Source: Bog-756 sp963812525 (GTDB lineage: Bacteria; Actinomycetota; Acidimicrobiia; Acidimicrobiales; RAAP-2). From it: DNA of 64,000 bases. Positions 35,408-43,020 of this stretch are shown here, one piece after another (the stretch's first letter is position 1; each line of letters starts with the position of its first letter). The stretch covers positions 186,001 through 250,000 of the forward strand of contig CAWEVL010000004.1 of NCBI GenBank assembly GCA_963812525.1, in the 5' to 3' direction. A model generated the notes under the pieces. It was not told the origin of the DNA and searched no databases. It was given only the letters and a program-made list of their open reading frames with translations. The position numbers and the translations under genes are program-made.

Positions 35408-35701
35408 TCAGGTGACGGCCTTTCCCGCGAAGTACGCGCCGAGCAGAGCAGCGGCCATGAGCACGACCCAGAGATCGGTGAGACGGCAGAGCACTCGAGG
35501 CGCGCTCCGTACCTCCATGAACTCACGCATGATGATCCGGACCTTGATCAGAGCCAGGAGAATCGCTCCCACCGTAACCAGGGTGCTCGGCGCCGGAAGG
35601 CCGTGACGGTCTGCTGAACGGTCGATCCAGAAGTACGCCACGGTAATTCCCACCAGGACGGCCCAGACCGCGAACAGCCTCTTGTTGAACTCCGTTTCCA
35701 T
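35408..35701 (-). CDS. Cytochrome c oxidase subunit IV-like small membrane protein
   Basis: 97-residue protein with three hydrophobic segments (FAVWAVLVGITVAYFWID, TLVTVGAILLALIKVRIIMREFMEV, LTDLWVVLMAAALLGAYFA). The IKVRIIMREFMEVR segment, between helices 2 and 3, is typical of prokaryotic cytochrome oxidase subunit IV/NorF-like proteins. It starts three bases after the subunit III-like gene ends and is the last gene of a four-gene operon that lacks the catalytic subunits I and II. It may assist or stabilise an oxidase or NO reductase encoded elsewhere. Confidence 0.85.
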   Translation of the reverse strand: METEFNKRLFAVWAVLVGITVAYFWIDRSADRHGLPAPSTLVTVGAILLALIKVRIIMREFMEVRSAPRVLCRLTDLWVVLMAAALLGAYFAGKAVT

Positions 35702-35704
35702 GAA

Positions 35705-36298
35705 TCACCTCACGACGTAGAGCAGGGCAAAGATCAGGACCCAGAAGAAGTCGACCGTGTGCCAATACGTCGCACAGGTTTCGACCGTCTCTTGAGAGCG
35801 TCGTTCCTGACCGGAAAGCTGATACACGAGGACACCCAGTACGACGAAACCGATCAGCAGGTGGACGCAGTGGATGGCAGTGAGGAAGAAGTAGTACTGG
35901 AAGAACTGGCCGCTGGTGAAGGTGTCCCCCATGTGGATCAACCTGACCCATTCGATGATCTTGAGCACAAGGAAGCCGACGCCGAATCCTGCCGTCAGGA
36001 AGGCGTCCCGCATCGCAAGGTGATAGTGCCCGGCCCGCGCTGCCTGGACGCAGCGGGCCACAGACCATGAACTCGTCAGCAGGAAGATCGTCGAAAGCAC
36101 TCCGAGCCAGAGCAAGAGGTGCGACTGGGCCTGAAGGAAGGACTTCTCGTTCTGGGCGCGGTAATAGAGATAGACGCAGAAGTAGGACGTGAAGATGAGG
36201 GATTCGAAGAGGACGAAGAACCACATGTCCGGCTGCCCAGGAACGTGTCTGTCCTCCTCCTCCGGGCCAGCCGGCGCCGAGGTCTCGGTGGTCGTCAC
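35705..36298 (-). CDS. Cytochrome c oxidase subunit III-like protein
   Basis: 197-residue membrane protein with five hydrophobic segments, the short subunit III form also seen in NorE. Family marks: PGQPDMWFFVLFESLIFTSYF near residue 20, LLLTSSW-like helix, and FFLTAIHCVHLLIGFVVLG near 140, ending in YWHTVDFFWVLIFALLYV. GTG 36298 forms a 4-base GTGA overlap with the upstream gene. No subunit I or II gene is nearby, so it is an orphan helper subunit. The downstream gene is the subunit IV-like protein. Confidence 0.9.
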   Translation of the reverse strand: MTTTETSAPAGPEEEDRHVPGQPDMWFFVLFESLIFTSYFCVYLYYRAQNEKSFLQAQSHLLLWLGVLSTIFLLTSSWSVARCVQAARAGHYHLAMRDAFLTAGFGVGFLVLKIIEWVRLIHMGDTFTSGQFFQYYFFLTAIHCVHLLIGFVVLGVLVYQLSGQERRSQETVETCATYWHTVDFFWVLIFALLYVVR

Positions 36299-37068
36299 GA
36301 CACCACCTCCGCCGCCGCAGTTGGGCGCGAGCTCCTCGGCGGCAGGTCGGGCATCGGTCCCGTACCGAAGTCTTCGCGGAGGATCACGTTCCGGAGCAGC
36401 GTGATGAAGGCTCCGGTGTACACACCGAAGACGACCACGTTGATCCACCAGGCAATCACACCGTTCCAAGCGAAGACGCCGCGGTGAAAGATCCACGCCG
36501 GAGCAACGACGACCTCAGTAAGGGCGTTGCACAGGTTCAGGTAGCCGAACCACATCGGGAAGACGCGGTTCTTGTCAAGGAGGATTGCGGTCATCCAGAT
36601 CAAAGAACCCACGAGGAAGACGCCCATCGTGCCGGAGAACGACAGGAAGCCCAGGTCGTAAATCCACTGCTGGACCGCTGGGCTGCGGTCGGGCCGCATG
36701 GCGCCGACAGTCAGTGCCACACAGACGAAGAGAAATCCCGGGACGGCGCTGACCGAGTACACGATCAGATAGGAGTAGGCGAAGGCGCGACTGACCGACA
36801 TCCTTCGGATCGAGTACGTGATCAACGCAATCGACGTTGCCGAGAGACCGCCCAGTGTGAAGATCAGTGCAAAACCGACGAGCAAGCCCTCGTGGTAGTG
36901 AGCGAACCATCCGGCGACCTGGTTAGGGTCGTACCATGGCTGTGGCGGGGGCTGGATTCGCGTGACGACAAAGAACACGATGGCGTACAGGTTGTAGAAG
37001 GCGATCGTCGCGAACCAGGCCATCCAGAGTTCACGCTTTGGGTTGTCGAGCCAGGCGGGACGCTTCAC
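36295..37068 (-). CDS. Multi-pass membrane protein of unknown function A, oxidase-associated
   Basis: 257 residues with about seven hydrophobic segments (WMAWFATIAFYNLYAIVFFVV, GFALIFTLGGLSATSIALI, YLIVYSVSAVPGFLFVCVAL, FLVGSLIWMTAIL, WINVVVFGVYTGAFI). A FAWNG motif precedes the final helix and is repeated in the same place in the gene just upstream, so the two are probably paralogs. I do not recognise a named family. It overlaps its upstream neighbour by four bases and the subunit III-like gene by four bases. Confidence 0.8.
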   Translation of the reverse strand: MKRPAWLDNPKRELWMAWFATIAFYNLYAIVFFVVTRIQPPPQPWYDPNQVAGWFAHYHEGLLVGFALIFTLGGLSATSIALITYSIRRMSVSRAFAYSYLIVYSVSAVPGFLFVCVALTVGAMRPDRSPAVQQWIYDLGFLSFSGTMGVFLVGSLIWMTAILLDKNRVFPMWFGYLNLCNALTEVVVAPAWIFHRGVFAWNGVIAWWINVVVFGVYTGAFITLLRNVILREDFGTGPMPDLPPRSSRPTAAAEVVS

Positions 37069-37772
37069 GCGGTGACCTTGGCCGCGGTGCGATCACGCGG
37101 GATCGATCGCCCCAGAACGACACCCATGACGATGATCCAGACCGCGATTGCGATGTTCTTGACCCAGAACGAAAGGAAGCCGTTCCAGGCGAACGGCCCA
37201 CTGAGAGTCAGACCTGCGAATCCTGCGGGCACGAGCGCGACCGCGATGAGCACGTTGAAGTTGGCAACCCATCGCCCGAAGACCGGTTGGTCCTGCTGGT
37301 CGAGATAGATCGCCACCGCCAGGAAGAGGCACTCCGCGACCAGAAAGGGTATGCCGCAGGTGAACGTGATCCACGCGAGGTCGTTGTAAAGCTGGGTGAG
37401 TTCGGGGGCGCGATACGGCCGGAAGGCCGCCAGGAGCCAGAAGATGGTGGCGGAGAGGAATGCGATAGGGGCAGCCCCGGCGACACCGATCATGCAGTAC
37501 CGCATGATCGGTGTGCGATGGGCCATGTCACGCATCCGCTCGACAATCAACATCAGGATCGGGATCAGCGCCACGCAGAACCAGTTGAGAAGGATCATGC
37601 TGTAGCGAACCCGGGACGTGTTGTCACGGTAGAAGGCCGCCACCACATCGGGAGGCGACTTCGGAGACATTGGCGGCACGAAGCCAGGGAAGAGGAAAAA
37701 CGCGGCGATCCAGATGATCGCCACCGCGGGCAGCGTCCAGAAGATGATCCGTTCGCCGGTGGTTCGTCTCAT
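37065..37772 (-). CDS. Multi-pass membrane protein of unknown function B, oxidase-associated
   Basis: 235 residues with about seven hydrophobic segments (IFWTLPAVAIIWIAAFFLF, MILLNWFCVALIPILMLIV, APIAFLSATIFWLLAAF, IPFLVAECLFLAVAIYLD, VLIAVALVPAGFAGLTL, IAIAVWIIVMGVVLG). GPFAWNGFLSFWVKN near its end matches the FAWNG segment of protein A. Function unknown. ATG 37772 is two bases downstream of a perfect 34-base palindrome that lies inside an extended open frame; the mRNA would have a strong hairpin directly before the start codon. First gene of the four-gene operon. Confidence 0.75.
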   Translation of the reverse strand: MRRTTGERIIFWTLPAVAIIWIAAFFLFPGFVPPMSPKSPPDVVAAFYRDNTSRVRYSMILLNWFCVALIPILMLIVERMRDMAHRTPIMRYCMIGVAGAAPIAFLSATIFWLLAAFRPYRAPELTQLYNDLAWITFTCGIPFLVAECLFLAVAIYLDQQDQPVFGRWVANFNVLIAVALVPAGFAGLTLSGPFAWNGFLSFWVKNIAIAVWIIVMGVVLGRSIPRDRTAAKVTA

Positions 37773-37774
37773 GA

Positions 37775-37808
37775 GGGCTGAGGCTAGCCGATCGGCTAGC
37801 CTCAGCCC
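37775..37808. repeat. Perfect 34-base palindrome at the operon start
   Basis: Every base of 37775-37808 pairs with its mirror around the central GATC (arms begin GGGCTGAGG and end CCTCAGCCC). It ends two bases before the start codon of membrane protein B. No T tract follows, so it is an operator or translational control hairpin rather than an ordinary terminator. Confidence 0.8.
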
Positions 37809-37830
37809 CGCACTCGATGCCCGCTCTGGG

Positions 37831-37876
37831 ACAAAGCAAAGCCCGCAGCAGGCCACCGGTAGGCCTGGCTGCGGGC
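37831..37876 (-). terminator. Intrinsic terminator after the DUF6131-like gene
   Basis: On the minus strand GCCCGCAGCCAGGCC and GGCCTGCTGCGGGC form a 14-base-pair stem with one bulge (arms at 37862-37876 and 37841-37854), a seven-base loop, then TTTGCTTTGT. It lies 27 bases after the stop of the 51-residue gene and insulates it from the oxidase-like operon. Confidence 0.7.
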
Positions 37877-37902
37877 CATGCTCATCTCAAAGTGCTCCAG
37901 GA

Positions 37903-38058
37903 TCAGTAGTAGTGCCTTCGACCACCAATCTCCCGGCCGGCGGCTCCGAGAAGAAGTAGAACCAAGCCGATAGCTGCCACGAGAATCCCCACTGACCACA
38001 ACAGTGGGATCTTGGCGATGAATCCAATCAACATCAGGACTACCCCGAGGATGATCAT
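37903..38058 (-). CDS. DUF6131-like 51-residue membrane protein
   Basis: Short protein with two hydrophobic segments, MIILGVVLMLIGFIAKI and LLWSVGILVAAIGLVLLLLG, followed by the hydrophilic end GREIGGRRHYY, which is characteristic of a small actinobacterial family (DUF6131-like). Function unknown. ATG 38058 follows AAGGGG at a good distance and an intrinsic terminator follows the stop, so this is probably a monocistronic gene. Confidence 0.85.
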   Translation of the reverse strand: MIILGVVLMLIGFIAKIPLLWSVGILVAAIGLVLLLLGAAGREIGGRRHYY

Positions 38059-38094
38059 CGTTCCCCTTTGCTAGGCGAGTATGACTACAAGGTT

Positions 38095-38448
38095 CTACCC
38101 ATGTGCCTCGGTCTCAAACTCGCTTTTCTCTGTCCACTCGGCCGACCAGTCCTCGATCCAGTCAGCCAGCCCAACGACCTCCAGAGCTCTTCGGACTATT
38201 CCACTGGGCCTTGCGAGCACGAGACGGTCTCCGTCTCTAGTGATCTGGTTCCGTGCGATGACCAATGCGGTGATACCTGAGGTATCCACAAAGGTGAGTC
38301 CGGCTAGGTCAACGACCACCATGGACCCCGCGATGGCGGTGAGGGATTCGGCTAGCCCCTTGGCGGTCGCCATATCCAACTCACCCCTCAGCGCCACGAT
38401 ATGGACGCCAGGCAGCTCACGGACCGACAAGTCAAACTGAGGTTCCAT
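38095..38448 (-). CDS. STAS-domain anti-sigma factor antagonist (RsbV-like) 1
   Basis: 117-residue partner-switching protein. GELDMATAKGL near residue 22 and the phosphorylation-site region FVDTSGITAL near 53 mark an RsbV/SpoIIAA-type STAS domain; in the unphosphorylated state such proteins sequester an RsbW-type kinase and release a sigma factor. The usual Asp-Ser-Ser is Asp-Thr-Ser here. The C-terminus (IEDWSAEW) resembles STAS protein 2 at 39847 (IRDWSPDW), so the two are likely paralogs. Confidence 0.9.
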   Translation of the reverse strand: MEPQFDLSVRELPGVHIVALRGELDMATAKGLAESLTAIAGSMVVVDLAGLTFVDTSGITALVIARNQITRDGDRLVLARPSGIVRRALEVVGLADWIEDWSAEWTEKSEFETEAHG

Positions 38449-38563
38449 GTCGCCCTGCTCTCCGCCGAGGGTGCAGAGGCGGAATGCCAGGGGACGGTCA
38501 GCTACTGAACTGTACTACCTCCACTGCCCGGATCGGTACGAAGGCATCGACAATCTTCCAGAA

Positions 38564-38797
38564 TCACGCCGCCTGTGGTGGGGTACTCCCGGAGTCTGGC
38601 GTACTCCCGGAGACCGGTACATCAGTGGCCCACGGCGGGCTGCCGAAGGCGTGAACCCTCAGAGGCGAAGCGTCCCAGCCGAAGTCGCACGAACCGCAGG
38701 TCCAGAGCACGGAAGATGCGCCCGGATCATCGTGGACTCTCCGAAACGGGGTCCTGGCATTGCACACTGGGCAAATGAGGGTCAATCCGGATTCCAT
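38564..38797 (-). CDS. Small zinc-ribbon protein
   Basis: 77 residues with two CxxC knuckles, LICPVCNA near residue 8 and WTCGSCDFG near 32, the spacing of a single zinc ribbon, followed by a Pro/Ser-rich tail. ATG 38797 is preceded by GGAGG at six bases, the best argument that it is a real gene. Function unknown; it could be a regulator or rubredoxin-like accessory. Confidence 0.65.
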   Translation of the reverse strand: MESGLTLICPVCNARTPFRRVHDDPGASSVLWTCGSCDFGWDASPLRVHAFGSPPWATDVPVSGSTPDSGSTPPQAA

Positions 38798-39060
38798 TTC
38801 GCGCCTCCGGTGCGACTGGAGAGCGGCCCACTGCCGGCTCCGTGCTCTCCATACCCGCCGCGCTCCTGCCCAAACCATCCGCCCCGGAGCCGCATTTGTT
38901 GGCTGACGGGACCCGCAATTGCCTCACTTCGGCCAGCTTCGGACTAGCCCCAGTACCTGTACCAAGAGCGTACGTTTGCGGGCCTTCTACGTCATTCTGG
39001 CCGGGGTGCCAGTGCTCCACGGGCACCGAGTCGATGTCGGCCCGGTGGAACTCCGTTAGG

Positions 39061-39345
39061 TCAGACCGGGAAACTCTTGTGGACGGTGAAGCGCGTCACT
39101 TCCGGCTGAGGCATACCACCGATCTTTCCGAAGGCTGGTTGGAGCGCGGCCGAGAAGAAGGTGTCCCAGTCGCCTTCCGAGTCCCACCACTCGATCACGC
39201 AGAATCCGCCTTCGGTCTCCCCGACGGCGTGTGCGAGCAATCCTGGCGGTGTTCCATTCGCGCCGTCCCAGCCCAGTTCGGCGCGCACGGCATCGTATTT
39301 GTCGGTGCCCACTCCCGAGAACTTCAGTACCTGACCAATGGCCAT
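39061..39345 (-). CDS. Small dimeric alpha-beta barrel (ABM-like) protein
   Basis: 94 residues. The pattern of strands and helices (KYDAVRAELGW, GFCVIEWWDSEGDWDTFFSA, EVTRFTVHKSF) fits the ferredoxin-like fold of antibiotic biosynthesis monooxygenase/dabb-type proteins, many of which are uncharacterised. ATG 39345 follows GGAGAG. Monocistronic by position. Confidence 0.75.
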   Translation of the reverse strand: MAIGQVLKFSGVGTDKYDAVRAELGWDGANGTPPGLLAHAVGETEGGFCVIEWWDSEGDWDTFFSAALQPAFGKIGGMPQPEVTRFTVHKSFPV

Positions 39346-39532
39346 TCTTACTCTCCTGCTACGGGCCCCGCGACGGACGATAGCCGTTGGACCTAGAGCC
39401 CGCCGCAGGGATCCCTAAGTTCTGACCCAGCATCACGTCCAGAGCGGCCGCCTGCGGACCCCCTGGCGGACTGAGATCCTCTGGACTGAATCCAGTCGGA
39501 CGGGTGGAACCACGCCATCCAGACCGGAGATG

Positions 39533-39575
39533 GTGGCCGGCGCCGGCGCCGGCGGAAAGCGCCGACGCCGGCCAC
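39533..39575. repeat. GC-rich hairpin, 17-base arms with one mismatch
   Basis: GTGGCCGGCGCCGGCGC at 39533-39549 pairs with GCGCCGACGCCGGCCAC at 39559-39575 around a short loop. No T tract. It lies about 270 bases downstream of STAS gene 2. Confidence 0.6.
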
Positions 39576-39674
39576 GCTGCATCCCCGGAAGGCTGGTGTT
39601 GGTGGACTATCCCGGGGTTGCCCTGACGCCTTACCCAAATCGGCGTCGGGTCAATCCAGCGCCCGGGTTAGGGT

Positions 39675-39708
39675 GGCTGGCGCCGAGATCGGCGAACCCC
39701 CGTCAGCC
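39675..39708. repeat. Inverted-repeat element, copy 1
   Basis: GGCTGGCG at 39675 and CGTCAGCC ending at 39708 form imperfect arms. The first 20 bases match the element at 43258 at 19 of 20 positions, so the two are probably copies of one structured sequence. Confidence 0.5.
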
Positions 39709-39846
39709 AAAACCGTGCGTCCTGCCGGCGGGACCGGATACGCCCACGACTGGCCCCAACCTCACCGAGTGGCGAGGGCGGTTCAGAGAGGGCGCAGGCA
39801 GTTGTCACCCGGTCGAGGTGCCGGACGGCCACGGGACCACGTCGAC

Positions 39847-40188
39847 TCAGGTGCTCGAAGTCTTGGTGGACCAATCTGGGGACCAATCTCTTATCCAGTC
39901 GGTCAAACCAACTATTTCCAAGGTTCGACCTACGTTGGTCCGGGTCCTAGTCAGGGCAAACTGTTTTTGGTCTACTGCGATCTTTTTTCGGGCGCTTACT
40001 AGAGCGCTGATCCCAGAACTGTCGGTGAACGTCAGATTCAACAGGTCGACGACCACGTTTGAACCGACAAGCCCTTCCAGACAATCTGTGAGGACCGGGG
40101 CGCTCGCCATATCCAGCTCGCCTGTCAGCTCGACCACCTGCCAATCCGCAGCCTGGCGGACCCTGAAGGTGAAAGGATCAGAAGTCAT
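39847..40188 (-). CDS. STAS-domain anti-sigma factor antagonist (RsbV-like) 2
   Basis: 113-residue STAS protein. GELDMASAPVLTDCL near residue 23 and the intact phosphorylation site TDSSGISAL near 55 are present. End region similar to STAS protein 1. ATG 40188 follows AAGGAAGAG. It is divergent from the PAS-GAF-PP2C phosphatase at 40360, 170 bases away, which is a plausible dephosphorylating partner; that pairing is inferred from position. Confidence 0.92.
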   Translation of the reverse strand: MTSDPFTFRVRQAADWQVVELTGELDMASAPVLTDCLEGLVGSNVVVDLLNLTFTDSSGISALVSARKKIAVDQKQFALTRTRTNVGRTLEIVGLTDWIRDWSPDWSTKTSST

Positions 40189-40359
40189 CTCTTCCTTTCA
40201 TTGAGCCTGGCGGATGATTGAACATGGCGGGGTAGGGCATAGATGCCCTACCGACTGAGGAGTCGAATCGGGCAGGGGACCATCCACAAACTAGACTGAC
40301 CAAAGTTTAGGTGCGCTCCCACATTCAACTCGGTTTGCGCTCCGGAGCCAGGACGGCAC

Positions 40360-42180
40360 ATGCCAAAGAGGTATCGAGGTGGAGAGTTCTGGGTTTCGAG
40401 CCACGCCCACGTCCAAGAACCGACGGGCCTCTCCATCAGCCCAGAGGTCGGACGGTGGTGGTTTCTGGCCCTTTACGAGACCCCATTGCTGTTCTCCGGA
40501 CTGCTGGATCGCGAGGGCCGGGTCTTAGAGGGCAATCAGGCATCGATCGAGGGCTGCGGGCTCGATCGCGACGCGATTATTGGCCGTCCATTCTGGGAGT
40601 GTGGATGGTGGCAACCCGACCCGGATCTGGCTGGGAGCATCCGGGCCTGGTGTCACCGGGTATTGGAAACTACGGACTCGTTAAGGACCACCACTCACTA
40701 CTTCCTGGGGGACGGAAGTATGCGCATGGTTGACCTGTCGCTGCACCCCGTCTTCGACCGGCACTCTGCATCTGGTGACGCCTACATCGTGGCCACCGGC
40801 CTCGACGTCACGGACGCACTGACGGCAAGAGCGGAACGAGAAGAGCGTCTGGCCGTCGAAGCAGAAGCACTGCGGGCTGAGGCTGAGGCGAAGATTCGTG
40901 AATTCGACCTGCTCCAAGAATCAGAGCACTTCATTCGTGATCGACTGAGCCGGCTGGCTTCGGCGGCAATCGAAATGGTCGGTGTGGATTCGATTGAAGA
41001 TCTCAACAGCCTCATCTTTGATCGGGCGTTTCCGATCCTTGGGGTCGATGGCGGTGCGCTGATCATCCGGGACCGGGATGAGTTGCGGGTCTACTTGAGC
41101 GACCGACTTAGTGAACCAGCGAGAATCAAATATGAGGAAGCACCCTTCGACAGCCCATGGCCGGGACGACACGTTGCGAGGACCGGCGAGCGGCTGATAC
41201 TTCCCACTCGGGAGGATGGCATTGCCTTCCTCCCCGAGATGGCCGAGGTCTATGCGGACACCGGTCGGCTGGCATGGGTGTATGTGCCGCTGAAGGCGAG
41301 AGGTCAGTTGTTGGGCTCGATGGCCGTCTCTTGGCGGGAGGAACGGGACATCGGCGAGGATGAGATCGCCTTGATCGAGGCCATTGCCGCCCAGTGCGCG
41401 CAGGTGATCGAGCGAATCCGTATGACTCGGGCGAACCAAGAGAGCGCGGACCAAATCGATCACATGGTCGAGTCGATCCAGCGAAGCCTGCTTACTTCCT
41501 CCCCCACCTCCAGCCTTTTGGACATCGGTGCGCACTATGTACCTGCCGCTCAGGCAGTACGGGTCGGGGGCGACTGGTACGACGCCTTCACGACAAAAAG
41601 TGGCTCGAATCTGCTCGTCGTTGGCGACGTTGCGGGACACGACGGTGATGCGGCGGCTGCGATGGCTCAGCTGCGCAATCTGTTCCGCGGGCTGGCCGCA
41701 GATGGAAAAGAAGGTCCGGCATCGTTGCTTGGCCTCCTCGATGAGGCAATCGACCGACTTGCCCTGGGCACTATTGCCACCGTATTGGTTGCTGAGCTGC
41801 GCGAGAATCAGGGCCGGTTCAATTGCCGATGGGCAAGTGCTGGCCATCTCCCTCCAATTCTGAAGCGGGCGGACGACACCGTCGAAATCCTGTCGAAACC
41901 AAGTGACCTGCTGCTCGGAGTCGATGCAGAGGCAGACCGTAACGAGTACGCGTTCGATCTGGCCTCGGACGACATTCTCCTTTTCTACACCGACGGACTT
42001 GTCGAGCAGAGGGCCGAGAGCCTGGACACTGGCGTAGCCCGACTTGCTCGCGCTTTTGGCGGGGCTCGCCATGGAACGTCCTCGGACATCTGCAACCAAC
42101 TCGTCAATCAGATGATGTCTTCAGGTCCCAGTGACGACGTCGTGATCCTGGTGGTCCAAGCGTTGAACCCCACCCCATGA
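40360..42180 (+). CDS. PAS-GAF-PP2C (RsbU/SpoIIE-type) serine phosphatase
   Basis: 606-residue cytoplasmic sensor phosphatase. A PAS domain (about residues 30-150; GLLDREGRVLEGNQASIEG) is followed by a coiled linker rich in Glu/Ala (155-185), a GAF domain (190-355) and a SpoIIE/PP2C catalytic domain (385-600). Metal-binding Asp residues are in VGGDWYDAF, VGDVAGHDGDAAAAMAQLR, FYTDGLVEQR and SDDVVILV, all intact. Expected job: dephosphorylate a STAS antagonist in response to a small-molecule signal. The RsbW-like gene follows about 110 bases downstream. Confidence 0.94.
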   Translation: MPKRYRGGEFWVSSHAHVQEPTGLSISPEVGRWWFLALYETPLLFSGLLDREGRVLEGNQASIEGCGLDRDAIIGRPFWECGWWQPDPDLAGSIRAWCHRVLETTDSLRTTTHYFLGDGSMRMVDLSLHPVFDRHSASGDAYIVATGLDVTDALTARAEREERLAVEAEALRAEAEAKIREFDLLQESEHFIRDRLSRLASAAIEMVGVDSIEDLNSLIFDRAFPILGVDGGALIIRDRDELRVYLSDRLSEPARIKYEEAPFDSPWPGRHVARTGERLILPTREDGIAFLPEMAEVYADTGRLAWVYVPLKARGQLLGSMAVSWREERDIGEDEIALIEAIAAQCAQVIERIRMTRANQESADQIDHMVESIQRSLLTSSPTSSLLDIGAHYVPAAQAVRVGGDWYDAFTTKSGSNLLVVGDVAGHDGDAAAAMAQLRNLFRGLAADGKEGPASLLGLLDEAIDRLALGTIATVLVAELRENQGRFNCRWASAGHLPPILKRADDTVEILSKPSDLLLGVDAEADRNEYAFDLASDDILLFYTDGLVEQRAESLDTGVARLARAFGGARHGTSSDICNQLVNQMMSSGPSDDVVILVVQALNPTP

Positions 42181-42288
42181 CGGCGGACTCTCGCGTACCG
42201 CTCCTTTGGGTGGGTTTTCGCTTATGGTCACTCGGGTATAGCCCGCACGCAGAGGCTGGCCCAGACCAAGATTGTGGGATTGGGCACT

Positions 42289-42720
42289 ATGCATGAACGT
42301 GTCAAGAACCAATCTGACTCGGTGCGTGGCGATGAACTACGGGCCAGCCTGGACTTGGACAGCGAACCTGGGAACGTGCGAATTGCGCGATCGTTCGTCG
42401 CCAGTGTCCTGGAGTTGTGGGACTGTGACGACCCTGATCGGGTGATCGAGCTCTTGACTTCTGAGATCGTCACAAACGCGGTTCGGTATGCTCACGGATC
42501 TATTCGGCTGGAGACGGCGCTTGTCGACGATTCGGTCGTGCGAGTCGAGACCACCGACCAGGATCCAACCATTCCGGTTGTCCAGAGTTCAGATTCACTT
42601 GCGGAGGGCGGCCGGGGGCTGGGGCTGGTAGAAGAACTGGCGACGAGATGGGGGGTCGACTTGTTTGCCGATCGGAAAGTGGTCTGGTTCGAAGTACCGA
42701 TTTCGCGTCGATCGACCTAG
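42289..42720 (+). CDS. RsbW-like ATP-binding serine kinase/anti-sigma factor 1
   Basis: 143-residue HATPase_c domain protein. The N box appears as LTSEIVTNAVRYAHG near residue 60, the ATP-lid Gly motif as EGGRGLGLVEELATRWGV near 110. It should bind and phosphorylate a STAS antagonist; whether it also binds a sigma factor is unknown, as no sigma gene is adjacent. Start ATG 42289; GTG 42274 is an alternative. Likely co-regulated with the phosphatase just upstream. Confidence 0.88.
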   Translation: MHERVKNQSDSVRGDELRASLDLDSEPGNVRIARSFVASVLELWDCDDPDRVIELLTSEIVTNAVRYAHGSIRLETALVDDSVVRVETTDQDPTIPVVQSSDSLAEGGRGLGLVEELATRWGVDLFADRKVVWFEVPISRRST

Positions 42721-42723
42721 GCA

Positions 42724-43020
42724 CTAGGTCGCTGATCTCAGGGTCCGCAACCAGCCGATCATCTCTTCGACACCTTGGTCGGAGTCAACATCGTGCTCGG
42801 AGATCCAGTCACCGGCTCTCTCCGGCGTCAGCATCCGTTCGGACAGGGCAAAGAGCAACATCACCAAGGCCTGTCGTCGCCGAGGTGACAGTTCGCCAAT
42901 CACTGATGACAACCGTTCAGCGAACTCCTCCCAGCCATCCGAGCGGAGAAGCTCCCAACGCTTGCCGTCGGCAAGCTCCGCCAGAAATGACTCAAAGGCT
43001 TCGCCATCGTGTGTGGGCAA
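42724..43020 (-). CDS. Hypothetical 98-residue acidic protein
   Basis: Mostly helical, acidic protein of unknown family (FESFLAELADG, RRRQALVMLLFALSERM, GVEEMIGWLRTL). TTG 43020 has GGAG seven bases upstream, which supports translation. It converges on the RsbW-like gene, with stops 3 bases apart. No transmembrane helix or Cys. Confidence 0.55.
   Translation of the reverse strand: MPTHDGEAFESFLAELADGKRWELLRSDGWEEFAERLSSVIGELSPRRRQALVMLLFALSERMLTPERAGDWISEHDVDSDQGVEEMIGWLRTLRSAT

Larger units (their letters stand above)
39346..39846. other. Intergenic region with two inverted-repeat elements
   Basis: About 500 bases without a recognisable gene. It carries the hairpin at 39533-39575 and the imperfect inverted repeat at 39675-39708. 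Confidence 0.45.

Noticed and set aside
40921..42099. 392-codon minus-strand frame opposite the PAS-GAF-PP2C phosphatase
   Set aside because: High-GC antisense frame; the plus-strand phosphatase motifs are unambiguous.
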